The notes under the pieces are model-generated. The model was not told the DNA's origin. It saw nothing but the letters and a program-made list of their open reading frames with translations, and searched no databases. Both the position numbers and the translations under genes were made by a program. DNA of 64,000 nt from the NCBI GenBank assembly GCA_032718475.1, contig JAUCBJ010008811.1, forward strand, positions 1 through 64,000, given 5' to 3'. Of the stretch, positions 9,767 to 23,429 are shown piece by piece; position 1 is the stretch's first letter; every line of letters begins with the position of its first letter. Source of the stretch: Nemertoderma westbladi (lineage: Eukaryota; Xenacoelomorpha; Nemertodermatida; Nemertodermatidae).

Positions 9767-10577
9767 CAGAAGTTCTATGGTAGAAAACAATTAATAATGA
9801 TTTAAATTAAAGTTATTATTAATTTCTTGTTAATTATCTGACTTTATACGGTATAAAGGATTATTTTATTTTCAATATTATGAATGTTGGTGGATTGGTG
9901 TAAAATAAATCGGTAAGGGAAATTATACAATATTTAATACCATTTACAATCGATATTCTACAGTATTACTGTAATATTAATCTGTAATATGATTCAATAA
10001 CATTATGTTTTTTTTAGATTTTTCTTTTTATATCGGTACTGTTTGTTTGAACGCACCCAGAGGCATAGAGCAAGCCAACAGAATAGGTAATGTTAGTTCT
10101 AAGCATTAGATACTCTATATAATTGGGGATTATATTGGCTCGAAACGATATTTTATAAATTATTGTTTGTGATAATATTGGTAAGTAAGAAGAGTTGATT
10201 TTTGTAAAAACATTGTGAGTTGATACGCTCGTTTTTATGGTAACTAATAAATTGTTATAAATTGATAAACATAGTAGGCCTACAATTTATTAAAATTTGC
10301 TAAACTTACCATTTCCACCAGTTCCATGGTATAGACAAGTAATAATTTTAGGAAATAAAATGAGAGTGGAGGGTGGATAGAAATCTCAAAACCGCTCGGG
10401 GGTTAATTTCGTTGCACTGCTTCCAAAAATTTAACAATGAACATTTAGTGAAATGTTATTCGATTAGTTTAAATATTGCATAGAGTTTATTTACAATGAA
10501 TTTTATAATATTATTGCAAGGAAAGTATCCATTGTTATTCATATACAAAAATTACAATATAAATTAAACAATTAAGT
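9767..10577. other. AT-rich non-coding stretch after APIP
   Basis: Apart from probable APIP 3' UTR and poly(A) signals, I see only AT-rich sequence. No ORF, RNA gene or repeat is recognised before the tRNA module begins near 10578. Confidence 0.6.
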
Positions 10578-11020
10578 AATCTAACATCTCACCCGCCCCC
10601 TCCTATCTACTCACCATATACCAACAAAGAACTGGCTAGGCGCCGGATGCAAGCTTATAAGACACCAGGTAAGGCCAACAGTAGGCCAGTTATAATTACT
10701 GTCAACATACAACTGCGGTTACTCACCCACCATGTACATAGAAACCGAACCCTGTAGTTGTCTTTACTCGATCTCAGAGTATGATTATTTGATTTCCACA
10801 ATATTATAAAAAATAAATAAACTGTGCCCCCTGCCAGGATCGAACTGGCGACCTCCAGATTATGAGACTGACGCGCTGCCGACTGCGCTAAGGAGGCAAC
10901 TATTTGGTTGTCATGGAGATGATCATAGGGAATATACATCCTTATAAGGGGTAGAAACGGTTGTTTTAGTTATATTCTTACCAGAAACTCGAATTCCAAC
11001 AGCTAGTTGGTGCTGAGAAT
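10578..11020. repeat. tRNA-Met module, copy 1 (~440 bp, duplicated at 12790-13258)
   Basis: It is almost identical to 12790-13258, including GAACTGGCTAGGCGCCGGAT, the tRNA gene and the trailing AGCTAGTTGGTGCTGAGAAT, after which the satellite begins in both copies. The second copy carries about 30 extra bp near its start. Module plus array therefore seem to have been duplicated as a unit. Confidence 0.85.
10825..10897 (-). tRNA. tRNA-Met (CAU), elongator type
   Basis: The reverse strand from 10897 folds as a 73-nt cloverleaf. The acceptor stem is GCCTCCT paired with AGGGGGC and discriminator A. The D arm has GCGC stems, the anticodon loop is CTCATAA with anticodon CAT, and the T arm is GCCAG-TTCGATC-CTGGC. 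The loop and overall sequence match elongator rather than initiator tRNA-Met: no three consecutive G-C pairs close the anticodon stem. There is no intron, and no CCA is encoded. Confidence 0.95.
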
Positions 11021-12777
11021 GTACCCACGTGCGAATATACGTTACCCACGGGCGATTATACGGTACCCACGGGCGTTTATACGATACCCACGGGCGTTTA
11101 TACGATTCCCACGGGCGTTTATACGATACCCACGGGCGTTTATACGGTACCCACGGGCGTTTATACAGTACGATACCGACGGGCGTTTATACGATACTCA
11201 CGGGCGTTTATACGATACCCACGGGCGTTTATACGGTACCCACGGGCGTTTATACAGTACGATACAGATGACCGTTTATACGATACCCACGGCCGTTAAT
11301 ACATTACGATATCCACGGGCGTTTATTATACAGTAGGATACCCACGGGCGTTTATACGATACCCACGATCGTTTATACAGCACCCACGGCCGTTTATACA
11401 GTACGATATCCACCGGCGTTCATACAATACCCACGGGCTTTCATAAGATACCCACGGGCGAATATACGTTACCCTCGGGAGATTATACGATACCCAAAGG
11501 CGATTATACGGTACTCACGGGCGTTTATACGGTACCCACGGGCGTTTATACAGCACCCACGGGCGTTTATACGATACCCACGGGCGTTTATACGGTACCC
11601 ACGGGCGTTTATACAGTACGATACCGACGGGCGTTTATACGATACTCACGGGCGTTTATACGATACCCACGGGCGTTTATACAGCACCCACGGGCGTTTA
11701 TACGATACCCACGGGCGTTTATACGGTACCACGGGCGTTTATACAGTACAATACCGACGGGCGTTTATACGATACTCACGGGCGTTTATACGATACCCAC
11801 GGGCGTTTATACGGTACCCACGGGCGTTTATACAGCACCCACGGGCGTTTATACGATACCCACGGGCGTTTATACGGTACCCACGGGCGTTTATACAGTA
11901 CGATACCGACGGGCGTTTATACGATACTCACGGGCGTTTATACGATACCCACGGGCGTTTATACGGTACCCACGGGCGTTTATACAGTACGATACAGATG
12001 ACCGTTTATACGATACCCACGGCCGTTAATACATTACGATATCCACGGGCGTTTATTATACAGTAGGATACCCACGGGCGTTTATACGATACCCACGGTC
12101 GTTTATACAGTACCCACGGGCGTTTATACAGTACGATATCCACGGGCGTTTAATATACAGTACGATACCCACGAGCGTTTATACGATACCCACGGTCGTT
12201 TATACAGTACGATATCCACGGGCGTTTATACAGTACGATATCCACTGGCGTTTATTATACAGTAGGATACCCACGGGCGTTTATACGATACCCACGGTCG
12301 TTTATACAGTACGATATCAACGGGCGTTTATTATACAGTACGATACCCACGGGCGTTTATACAGCACCCACGGGCGTTTATACAGTACGATACCAACGAG
12401 CGTTTATACGATACCCACGGGCGATTATACAGTACCCATGGGCGTTTATACAGTACGATACCAACGAGCGTTTATACGATACCCACGGGCGATTATATGG
12501 GCGTTTATACAGTACGATATCAACGGGCGTTTATTATACAGTACGATACCCATGGGCGTTTATACGATACCCACGGTCGTTTATACAGTACCCACGGGCG
12601 TTTATACAGTACGATATCAACGGGCGTTTATTATACAGTACGATACCCACGGGCGTTTATACGATACCCACGGTCGTTTATACAGTACCCCGGGCGTTTA
12701 TACAGTACGATATCCACGGGCGTTTATTATACAGTACGATACCCATGGGCGTTTATACGATACCGACGAGTGTTTAT
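11021..12777. repeat. Satellite array 1: 16-bp core plus 5-bp linkers (21/26-bp units)
   Basis: The array consists of a nearly constant core CCCACGGGCGTTTATA joined by linkers CGATA, CAGCA, CAGTA or the 10-mer CAGTACGATA. Units are therefore 21 or 26 bp. Common variants are GGTCG, GGCCG or GAGCG in the core, GATTATA for GTTTATA, and an extra TTA giving TTTATTATA. It ends with CGACGAGTGTTTATG near 12777. Long ORFs are a by-product of unit composition and length, not evidence of a protein. Confidence 0.95.
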
Positions 12778-12789
12778 GTAATCGATTGT

Positions 12790-13258
12790 AATTTAACATC
12801 TCACCCTGCCCCTTCTATCTACTCCCATCACCACACCACCCCCTCCCAACTGAATGATACCAACAAAGAACTGGCTAGGCGCCGGATGCAAGCTTATAAG
12901 ACACCAGGTAAGGCCAACAGTAGGCCAGTTATAATTACTGTCAAAATACAACTGCGGTTACTCACCCACCATGTACATAGAATCCGAACCCTGTAGTTGT
13001 CTTTACTCGATCTCAGAGTATGATTATTTGATTTACACAATATTATAAAAAAAATAAACTGTGCCCCCTGCCAGGATCGAACTGGCGACCTCCAGATTAT
13101 GAGACTGACGCGCTGCCGACTGCGCTAAGAAGGCAACTGTTTGGTTGTCATAGAGATGATCATAAGGAATATACATCCTTATAAGGGGTAGAAACGGTTG
13201 TTTTAGTTATATTCTTACTAGAAACTCGAATTCCAACAGCTAGTTGGTGCTGAGAATG
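12790..13258. repeat. tRNA-Met module, copy 2
   Basis: Near-identical to 10578-11020 and in the same orientation. It ends at the same satellite junction (GCTGAGAATGT, then CCCACGTGCGAATATACG). Confidence 0.85.
13062..13134 (-). tRNA. tRNA-Met (CAU), second copy
   Basis: Same as the copy at 10825-10897 except for one acceptor-stem base: the 5' strand reads GCCTTCT, turning a C-G pair into U-G. The cloverleaf, CAT anticodon and T arm are intact, so it could still be functional. It is also compatible with early decay of a duplicated gene. Confidence 0.9.
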
Positions 13259-16200
13259 TTCCCACGTGCGAATATACGTTACCCACGGGCGATTTTACGG
13301 TACCCACGGGCGTTTATACGATACCCACGGGCGTTTATACGATTCCCACGGGCGTTTATACGATACCCACGGGCGTTCATAAGATACCCACGGGCGATTA
13401 TACGTTACCCTCGGGCGATTATATGATACCCACGGGCGTTTATACGATACCCAAGGGCGTTTATACGATACCCACGGGCGTTTATACAGTACGATACAGA
13501 TGACCGTTTATACGATACTCACGGGCGTTTATACGATTCCCACGGGCGTTTATACGATACCCACGGGCGTTTATACGATACCCACGGGCGTTTATACGAT
13601 AACCACGGGCGTTTATACGATACCCACGGACGTTTATAAAGTACCCACGGGCGTTTATACAGTACGATACAGATGACCGTTTATGCGATACCCACGGGCG
13701 TTAATACAGAACGATATCCACGGGCGTTTATTATACAGTAGGATACCCACGGGCGTTTATACGATACCCACGGTCGTTTATACAGTACCCACGGGCGTTT
13801 ATACAGTACGATACAGATGACCATTTATACAGTACCCACGGGCGTTTATACAGTACGATATCCACGGGCATTTAATATATAGTACGATACCCACGGGCGT
13901 TTATACAGTACCCACTGGCGTTTATACAGTACGATATCCACGGGCGTTTATTATACAGTACTATACCAACGAGCTTTTATACGATACCCACGGGCGATTA
14001 TACAGTACCCACGGGCGTTTATACAGTATGATATCCAAGGGCGTTTATTATACAGTACGATACCCACGGGCGTTTATGTGATACTCACGGGCGTTTATAC
14101 GATTCCCACGTGCGCTTATACAGTACCCATGGGCGTTTATACAGTACCCACGGCCGTTTATACAGTACCCACGGCCGTTTATACAGTACGATACCCACGA
14201 GCGTTTATACGATACCCATGGGCGTTTATACAGCACGCACGGGCGTTTATACAGCACCCACGGACGATTATACAGTACGATACCCACGAGCGTTTATACG
14301 ATACCCACGTCCGCTTATACAGTACCCACGGCCGTTTATACAGCACCCACGGCCGTTTATACAGCACCCACGGACGATTATACAGTACGATACCCACGAG
14401 CGTTTATACGATACCCACGGGCGTTTATACAGCACGCACGGGCGTTTATACAGCACCCACGGACGATTATACAGTACGATACCCACGAGCGTTTATACGA
14501 TACCCACCTGCGTTTATACAGCACCCACGGCCGTTTATACAGTACGATACCAACGAGCGTTTATACGATACCCACGGTCGTTTATACAGTACGATATCCA
14601 CGGGCGTTTATACAGTACGATATCCACGGGTGTTTATTATACAGTACGATACCCACGGGCGTTTATACGATACCCACGGTCGTTTATACAGTACCCACGG
14701 GCGTTTATACAGTACGATACCCACGGGCGTTTATACAGTACGATACCCACGGGCGTTTATACGATACACACGTTCTCTTATACAGCACGTACGGGCGTTT
14801 ATACAGCACGCACGGGCGTTTATACAGCACCCACGGACGATTATACAGTACGATACCCACGGGCGTTTATACGATACACACGTTCTCTTATACAGCACGC
14901 ACGGGCGTTTATACAGCACCCACGGGCGATTATACAGCACCCATGGGCGTTTATACAGCACCCACGGCCGTTTATACAGTACGATACCCACGGGCGTTTA
15001 TACAGTACGATATCCACGGACGATTATACAGTACGATACCCACGGGCGTTTATACAGTACGATACCCACGGGCGTTTATACAGTACGATATCCACGGACG
15101 ATTATACAGTACGATACCCACGGGCGTTTATACAGTACGATACCCACGGGCGTTTATACAGTACGATATCCACGGACGATTATACAGTACGATACCCACG
15201 TGCGTTTATACAGTACGATACCCACGGGCGTTTATACAGTACGATACCCACGGGCGTTTATACAGTACGATATCCACGGACGATTATACAGTACGATACC
15301 CACGGGCGTTTATACAGTACGATATCCACGGACGATTATACAGTACGATACCCACGGGCGTTTATACAGTACGATATCCACGGACGATTATACAGTACGA
15401 TACCCACGGGCGTTTATACAGTACGATATCCACGGACGATTATACAGTACGATACCCACGGGCGTTTATACAGTACGATATCCACGGACGATTATACAGT
15501 ACGATACCCACGGGTGTTTATACAGTACGATATCCACGGACGATTATACAGTACGATACCCACGGGCGTTTATACAGTACGATACCCACGGGCGTTTATA
15601 CGATACACACGTTCTCTTATACAGCACGCACGGGCGTTTATACGATACCCACGGGCGATTATACAGCACCCATGGGCGTTTATACAGCACCCACGGACGA
15701 TTATACAGTACGATACCCACGAGCGTTTATACGATACCCACCTGCGCTTATACAGTACCCACGGGCGTTTATACAGCACCCACGGGCGTTTATACAGTAC
15801 GATACCCACGAGCGTTCATACGATACCCACGTGCGCTTATACAGTACCCACGGGCGTTTATACCATACCCACGGTCGTTTATACAGTACGATATCCACGG
15901 GCGTTTATACAGTACGATATCCACGGGTGTTTATTATACAGTACGATACCCACGGGCGTTTATACGATACCCACGGTCGTTTATACAGTACCCACGGGCG
16001 TTTATACAGTACGATACCCACGGGCGTTTATACGATACACACGTTCTCTTATACAGCACCCACGGGCGTTTATACAGCACCCACGGGCGTTTATACAGCA
16101 ACCATGGGCGATTATACAGTACCCACGGGCGTTTATACGATACACACGGGCGTTTATACAGCACCCACGGCCGTTTATTCAGCACCCACGGCCGTTTATA

Positions 16201-18133
16201 CAGCACCCACGGGCGTTTATACGATACCCACGGGCGTTTATACAGCACCCACGGGCGTTTATACAGTACGATACCCACGGGCGTTTATACAGTACGATAC
16301 CCACGGGCGTTTATACGATACACACGGGCGTTTATACAGCACCCACGGCCGTTTATACAGCACCCACGGGCGTTTATACGATACCCACGGGCGTTTATAC
16401 AGTACGATATCCACGGGCGTTTATACAGTACGATATCCACGGGTGTTTATTATACAGCACGATACCCACGGGCGTTTATACGATACCCACGGTCGTTTAT
16501 ACAGTACCCACGGGCGTTTATACAGTACGATACCCACGGGCGTTTATACAGTACGATATCCACGGGCGTTTATACAGTACGATATCCACGGGCGTTTATA
16601 CAGTACGATACCCACGGGCGTTTATACGATACACACGTTCTCTTATACAGCACCCACGGGCGTTTATACGATACCCACGGGCGTTTATACAGCACGCACG
16701 GGCGTTTATACGATACCCACGGGCGTTTATACGATACCCACGGGCGTTTATACAGCACCCACGGGCGTTTATACAGTACCCACGGGCGTTTATACGATAC
16801 CCACGTGCGCTTATACAGTACCCACGGGCGTTTATACAGCACCCACGGGCGTTTATACAGTACGATACCCACGGGCGTTTATACAGTACGATATCCACGG
16901 GCGTTTATACAGTACGATATCCACGGGCATTTATACAGTACGATATCCACGGGCGTTTATACAGTACGATACCAACGAGCGTTTATACGATACCCACGGT
17001 CGTTTATACAGTACGATATCCACGGGCGTTTATACAGTACGATATCCACGGGTGTTTATTATACAGCACGATACCCACGGGCGTTTATACGATACCCACG
17101 GTCGTTTATACAGTACCCACGGGCGTTTATACAGTACGATACCCACGGGCGTTTATACAGTACGATATCCACGGGCGTTTATACAGTACGATATCCACGG
17201 GCGTTTATACAGTACGATACCCACTGGCGTTTATACGATACCCACGGGCGTTTATACAGTACCGACGGGCGTTTATACGATACCCACGGGCGTTTATACA
17301 GCACCCACGGGCGTTTATACGATACCCACGGGCGTTTATACAGCACCCACGGGCGTTTATACAGTACGATACCCACGGGCGTTTATACGATACACACGTT
17401 CTCTTATACAGCACCCACGGGCGTTTATACGATACCCACGGGCGTTTATACGATACCCACGGGCGTTTATACAGCACCCACGGGCGTTTATACAGTACCC
17501 ACGGGCGTTTATACGATACACACGGGCGCTTATACAGCACCCACGGGCTTTTATACAGTACGATACCCACGGGCGTTTATACAGTACGATATCCACGGGC
17601 GTTTATACAGTACGATATCCACGGGCGTTTATACAGTACGATACCCACGGGCGTTTATACGATACACACGTTCTCTTATACAGCACCCACGGGCGTTTAT
17701 ACGATACCCACGGGCGTTTATACAGCACCCACGGGCGTTTATACAGTACGATACCCACGGGCGTTTATACGATACACACGTTCTCTTATACAGCACCCAC
17801 GGGCGTTTATACGATACCCACGGGCGTTTATACGATACCCACGGGCGTTTATACAGCACCCACGGGCTTTTATACAGTACGATACCCACGGTCGTTTATA
17901 CGATACCTACGGTCGTTTATACAGCACCCGCGGGCGTTTATACGATACCCACGGGCGTTTATACAGCACCCACGGGCGTTTATACGATACCCACGGGCGT
18001 TTATACAGCACCCACGGGCGTTTATACAGTACGATACCCACGGTCGTTTATACAGCACCCACGGGCGTTTATACGATACCCACGGTCGTTTATACAGCAC
18101 CCACGGGCGTTTATACGATACCCACGTGCGTTG
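13259..18133. repeat. Satellite array 2 (21/26-bp units)
   Basis: Nearly 4.9 kb of the same core-plus-linker satellite. Sub-blocks show higher-order order. At 14990-15560 a 26-bp pair alternates (CGGGCG core then CGGACGATT core). At 15600-17860 a block with CGATACACACGTTCTCTTAT recurs many times. All three plus frames and two of the three minus frames are mostly open, including uninterrupted frames above 1,000 codons. The array ends precisely where the inverted element copy begins (about 18136). Confidence 0.95.
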
Positions 18134-19454
18134 TTCGCGCTTTCAGACCTTTGGCAGTTTAACCCACCAAATTAAGATGTCTTCTAGATATTAAATCTGT
18201 TTTTAGTCTATGACAAGTATTTGATTCACTACACTAGTCGAAACCAATCCGTGCGCGACCATTCACCCGCTGGATATTCCCGGGAGATTGGGTTCGACGG
18301 TTTAATTTTTATTGCTATGTAAGCCTAATGTATTATTCGACTGACAGTATTATATAATCTCTGACAATATTATTCACCTTCGGGAATATTAACAGTTCCT
18401 TTAGGACGTGGCGCTTTATCTATATAAACAGAGTTATGACTTAAACTACTCACAACGATATGGCTTAATTATAATTCACATATATGGCGCATTCTTTAGG
18501 AATTGCTTCTTTAACAGACTCACTCATACACAATGCTGCACAATACTGCATACTAATCTGCCAATCTTCACTGATTTTAGTCACATATAAAAGGAACACA
18601 GGCTGACTCATGTAGGGTCTATCAAATAACATTAGATTCACTTCAAACCACTTTAACATAAGTCACAATCGTTATTGGTAACCTTTCTCTCTTACCTTCG
18701 GTATATCAAGAATATTGGGTTGCGGGGTTATTTATCGTTATTCCAAATATAATAATTCATCAACCATATTATGAAGAACTGACAGTAAATAGCAGTATAA
18801 AACAACAACTGAACACTGATTGTTACGAGTTTGCAATGTTTCAGCAGTCAGGATGTATGATCAGTTAGCAGTAGTCTTTAGGTATGTCGGTATGTCAGTT
18901 AAAGGATATATGCCCTTTATAATTAAACCTACCAGTGTAAGACCAAAAACAGTACAGCACAAAATACTTCCAAGCCGTTCTTTCTTTGGCTCAGGACTGA
19001 ATGTAAACACTGCACATAGGCATTGCGTCATTTCTCGGAAATTTTCTGTACAAGGAGCCATAAAAACGCTCTAATTGGCTGACTGAACTGAGAGACGCCG
19101 TAGAACAAAGGAAATCAACACATATGAATGTCAGCTGTTAACCGTAGTCATAGTAACTACTGTTCAAGAGTAGCTATCACCCCTTTGCGTCACGAATTGC
19201 CATAGAATCATAAAATATGCCTTTCACAGTACACATACGGAGGAAATAGGTCTTAGATCCTCTAAAAACACCGATACAGCAATAATACGGTCTCTTACAC
19301 TTATTAAATCAACTACAGAGTATTTTAATGTAAAAGATAATAAAAATAACGGGGCAATTCAGCAAAGGCTTTTACACCGCTCCCAGAAAATGGGATTTTC
19401 AGTCTATAAAATATAAAAATCACAGTTTCTAAAACATAAAGATACTCTAAACAG

Positions 19455-19679
19455 TTAGTCTTTCTTGCGCGGACGGCGTTTACGCAGTTTTTTAAGGCTA
19501 GCAAGAGTCTTTTTTTTCTTTGGGGGGAGCCACTTTACTAGGAGGGCCATAACTCCTGGGTGAAGGGTGCAATATGATTGCATCAGAAGGTGTAGGATTG
19601 TGGTCGAGGTATCTGCCGTTTCGATATGCTTCTCCTCGAGCTGATTTTCCTCCGCTCGTAGCTGGATACGTTCATCCAA
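19455..19679 (-). pseudogene. Remnant of the zinc-knuckle ORF (basic C-terminus)
   Basis: The last ~20 residues (KKLRKRRPRKKD end) match the C-terminus of the ORF ending at 2774. Upstream sequence has shifted frame and the knuckles are gone. Confidence 0.6.
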
Positions 19680-20435
19680 AAACTCTCGCAGAGAATAGGA
19701 TCGTCCAAGTTCGATAACTTCTTAGAGATTCTGGATTTCCCAATCGAATTGAGATAAGGCCAATTCGTTTATCGATTGGACTCACTGTTATAACTTAAGT
19801 TTATCTGAACAAACGCAGGTTTCCCTTTTGATCTTTATAAAATAGCGTTTAACTCGTTTCGTACAACGCTCTCCTTCACCTTGATGAGGGGTTGTATCGC
19901 GTTAAACGTGGACGACCATACGGTTGGATAGTGATATTAGGTGTCCGCGTCACAATCCGGCTAGGTAAGATGGGCGGCTAGCTAGAAATCACTGTCGGAG
20001 TGTTACCGATTAATTGTTAGGGTAGCACTAGATCTTTGAACAGTGAATACAGTCCGCGAGGATCCGCGACACCACCAAGATCGCAGGTCTGAGGTCCAAC
20101 TAAGGAATGAGGAGGTTTGACCGAGTATTCCGGGACTCTGATCGTAGGTTTACTCCAGGATCGTTCGAGCCGAGTGAGCATAGGTGATACGTCAACAAGT
20201 TTCGGTTTACGTGGATGTTTATGTCTTTCCGTTTATTAGTTGGGTCTAGGGCATTTATCGTAATAATACCAAAGACGCACGTCTGGTAGGGTAAACGCGG
20301 GTGATATTTATTTGTTGTTACAATGCTTCTATCAAGAATTCCAAATATACGTTGGAGTTACCGCGTCCATTTGTTTCTTAAGTGTCTTTTCTTTCGAGTC
20401 GATTTCGAATAGAATTTTCGCATTCGAATTTCCGT

Positions 20436-20910
20436 TTATGGTTCCGACTCCGCTGGGCAGGATATATAGTCGACATAGTCCGTATTGTGTAAATCGATAG
20501 GATGACCAGTAGTTAAGAAGCCCATATACATACCATTACGCCGCGTATATCGAGCAGCGAATTTTCTATAGTCCAACTCGCGCGAGCTGCTCTTGGGACA
20601 TTGGCGGTTCGATATAACGACCATCGTCCTCCGCAGCAGTTGGACTAACGTCGCCGCGTATTAAGCTATCAACAAACGCTTGTAAAAGTAGAGTATATCG
20701 CTCCCCGATACCAAGACCATCTTCTATCAACTCCGTCATATCTGCTATATATGAGTTTATCCATATTATAATGAGTTTATATTTAGGCGAGCGGGCGTCG
20801 CTGCCTACCCCAATCAACCCCGGACAGTACGAGATCCTCAGCGCCGATGTGTCGTCGCCGCTGTACTTTCGCCAACGACGTAGCCGCACAACGACAACGA
20901 CAACCGGCAC
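20436..20910 (-). pseudogene. Remnant of the first ORF of the element
   Basis: Two frames, 20566-20910 and 20436-20624, together cover homologues of the first ~85 residues of the ORF at 1130 (FVDSLI, DDGRYIEPPMSQE, ELDYRKF, FLTTGHPIDLH). A frame change occurs near 20575-20590 and the remainder is disrupted. Confidence 0.6.
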
Positions 20911-21884
20911 AAGTCACTCAACTGTCCGTCCCAAAGGCTTAGATGTACTTCAGGTTTCCTTGGAGAGTTAGGTTACTTTTACGATTGCGACTAGCTACTG
21001 TAAACACACCTTAGCAGTAACATTCACCTATAAACTCACAAATACCACACACACAACTTGTCACAAATTACACACACTCGGGTCATTTGTCCGTTAGTCA
21101 ATGCCTTCCAGAATGTCACTGTATTATTATGTATCCTTGGATACTAGTGCACTATTTATTCCCTATGCTATTCCATGGGACAAGCTTTCTATTGTTCTTT
21201 TAACTCAATTCTAATTCTAGCGTGGTTGTTGCTATGGTGACATTATGCAAAGCTAGCGGTAGAATTAGAGCAATTCCAATGCATACAGATCTGGGATGTT
21301 ATTTAATAGTATTCTTTAATAGTCAATGTTCTGTTTTATACATGACTTTATGAATTTTATCGGCTATTGACTATGTTTGGGAGACTTTCGCACACTCATA
21401 CACATAATAAGATAAATCTCCGCTCCCTTGATCTATTAATTAATGGAATTTTGGGAATGTTATAAATTGCGTAAAAATGGCAATTTATTAAATTCATTAA
21501 AAGGCATGAATTTAAATTTATTCCCTGAAATTTTATTATTTGATAATTAAATTGACATATTTTGATTCTAGAATATGTCTGGGGACACAAGATCCTTAAT
21601 TCTATGACAATTGTCTTTTTAAGAATATCGGTAAATGCTACGATATCTTAATTGACTAGAATTGCTGAAGGATCTGAATTTTACAGATTTTGATTTATTA
21701 GATTTGCAAATATTAAATAATTAATATTTGAGATGGGCACCGATTTATTCCAGAACTTGTCTGGGGACGTTAACCACTGATTCTAGAATTTGTCTTTCAA
21801 GTATATCGGTGGGTGCCGCGATATCTTAATCGACTAGAATTACAGATGGTCAAAGGGTTTAACAGATTTATTTTGCGTTATACG

Positions 21885-22391
21885 CTACTGTTAAAGGGAC
21901 ATCACGCTACTATATGTATTATTTAATATACGGTATGAGAGCAATATCGCACGAAGCAATGTCAGTGTGAAGAGGCAAGTCGTTTCCAAGGTCTACCCAG
22001 AGCTTGGTTTAGCCGAGACACGAGGATCTGAACTTTGCATTCCTAATACTCTGCCTACCAATAATACTTGAATATAGTAGTGGCTTTATTGTACTTTAAT
22101 AAGTACGGACATTTCATCTTACTGTAGTTACGTATTTGTAATGTAATACGGACAGTAAGGAAGAAGGAAAAAAATTATTTCTTGCCGTCACATTAAATAT
22201 AATATATACGTAATTAAGTAATAAACGCGAATATATATTGCACTAATCTACTAAATAATCGCTAAAATAACATTCTACTGAATAAAATTAAAGAAAACGA
22301 TTATAATAGAATTACATAGTAATACATACATAAATATAAAAATAATAAAATAATATAAAATAATAGAGTCACACACCCACTCCATATGTTG
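21885..22391. other. AT-rich gap between the inverted element and the BEL/Pao element
   Basis: No gene. This is where a 3' LTR of the minus-strand BEL/Pao element would be expected. I cannot show one, because the other LTR is absent from the far side. Confidence 0.4.
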
Positions 22392-23429
22392 TTACGTTAT
22401 GGAGTCCCTAGATGTTTGAAGGATTAGGGAGGTGGTCGTGGGAAGAGAATCTTGCCTTCCACAGTTTCCGGAGAGTCCTCCATTCCCTTCCGATAAACAC
22501 AAACGACCGACTGGGTGATTGAGTCGCTGCATCCTGAATACAATTCCAGGTTTCCTCTTCGTCCTGGAATAGTGACGATAGAAACATCGCTCAAAGTATA
22601 TGACGGCGTCACAAAGCCGATTCCAGGAGCTATAGTGGTCCGTCGCTCTCTGCAGGAGAGGTGAGAGTCCCTGCGAGACGTCTGATGTTCCAGAGCTCCA
22701 ATCGCTCTCTCTGATCTTCATGAAGGATCCACTCGCGGAGGGGAGGCCCATATCCACGGCGTCGTCCCTGGCAACATGTAATACCGACAGATCTATCCCG
22801 GGTTCAAATAACTCCGATCCACCCGTCCGGGTTTCAGGTTCGACTTTCTCCGCTCCCTTGGCTGGTCTAATCTCAGTCGGAGTAAGATGGGGAGGCCATT
22901 CATTCTCCTTACTCAGGAAGTCGGGTTCACCTAACCGGTCTATAGTATCTGTCAGTTCTTGAGGAGTTGCTCCTCTGGAAGCGATGTCCGTTGGATTAAA
23001 CTTCTTGGGGCAATATCTCCATTGATCTACATTGGAGCTAAGATTGTCATTATCTGAGGAGTGTGGTGTTCCCTCAGTTGGGTCGTCTCCCTCACTAGTA
23101 TCATCTTCCCATTTACTCCGCTGGCAGACGCGATCTTGAAGCAGTCTTTCTCTGAGAGTTCTACGGGAAGGTCCAGTAAGGTACCAACCTACTCTAGTTC
23201 TTACCGCATAGGGCTGAAGTGGTTGCGGTTGAGCAGGTCGTTTCTCTAATGTCTCCAGCGCCTCATGCGCGTTTTGGCCGATGAGTATTTGCACTCCAGG
23301 ATAATCAGTCTGGAATCGAGGTATGTTAAGATGTTGGATGCTCTCATCCTCGTCCCAATCATAAAGGTCTGCTTGGGTAGTAGCGAAGTTCTTTATAGCC
23401 ACCATTTTCACTGACCTTATGCTGTGTTC
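22392..23429 (-). pseudogene. BEL/Pao pol remnant, reverse transcriptase and most of integrase deleted
   Basis: It is in the same frame as the gag-protease ORF but separated from it by a TGA at 23427-23429. It starts with post-protease BEL/Pao sequence (LNIPRF, ILIGQNAHEAL, RVGWYLTGP). It then jumps, after about 45 low-similarity residues, to WRYCPKKFNPTDIASRG and GEPDFLSKENEWP, which in BEL/Pao lie beyond the RT and RNase H domains. HYSSWNRL follows, and then the frame degenerates. No RT catalytic block (YADD-like) and no integrase DDE region are present. This is an internally deleted copy. Confidence 0.8.

Larger units (their letters stand above)
18136..21884 (-). mobile_element. Right, inverted and decayed copy of the ~4 kb unclassified element
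   Basis: Reverse complement of 1-4072 with substitutions and indels. The 3' tail, small ORF (18465-18659), basic C-terminus of the zinc-knuckle ORF (19455-19679), first-ORF remnants (20436-20624 and 20566-20910) and duplicated leader (21560-21860) follow in order. The zinc-knuckle coding region (about 1,040 bp in the left copy) is represented by only about 620 bp here and is not recognisable. The 3' end abuts satellite array 2 and the 5' end stops at about 21884, before unrelated sequence. Confidence 0.7.

Noticed and set aside
14078-18175. Frames of 1,365, 1,350 and 1,083 codons in array 2, and similar ones at 27144-31523
   Set aside because: They are translations of a 21/26-bp satellite open in five frames. 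They lack codon preference and start context, and overlapping frames are equally long.
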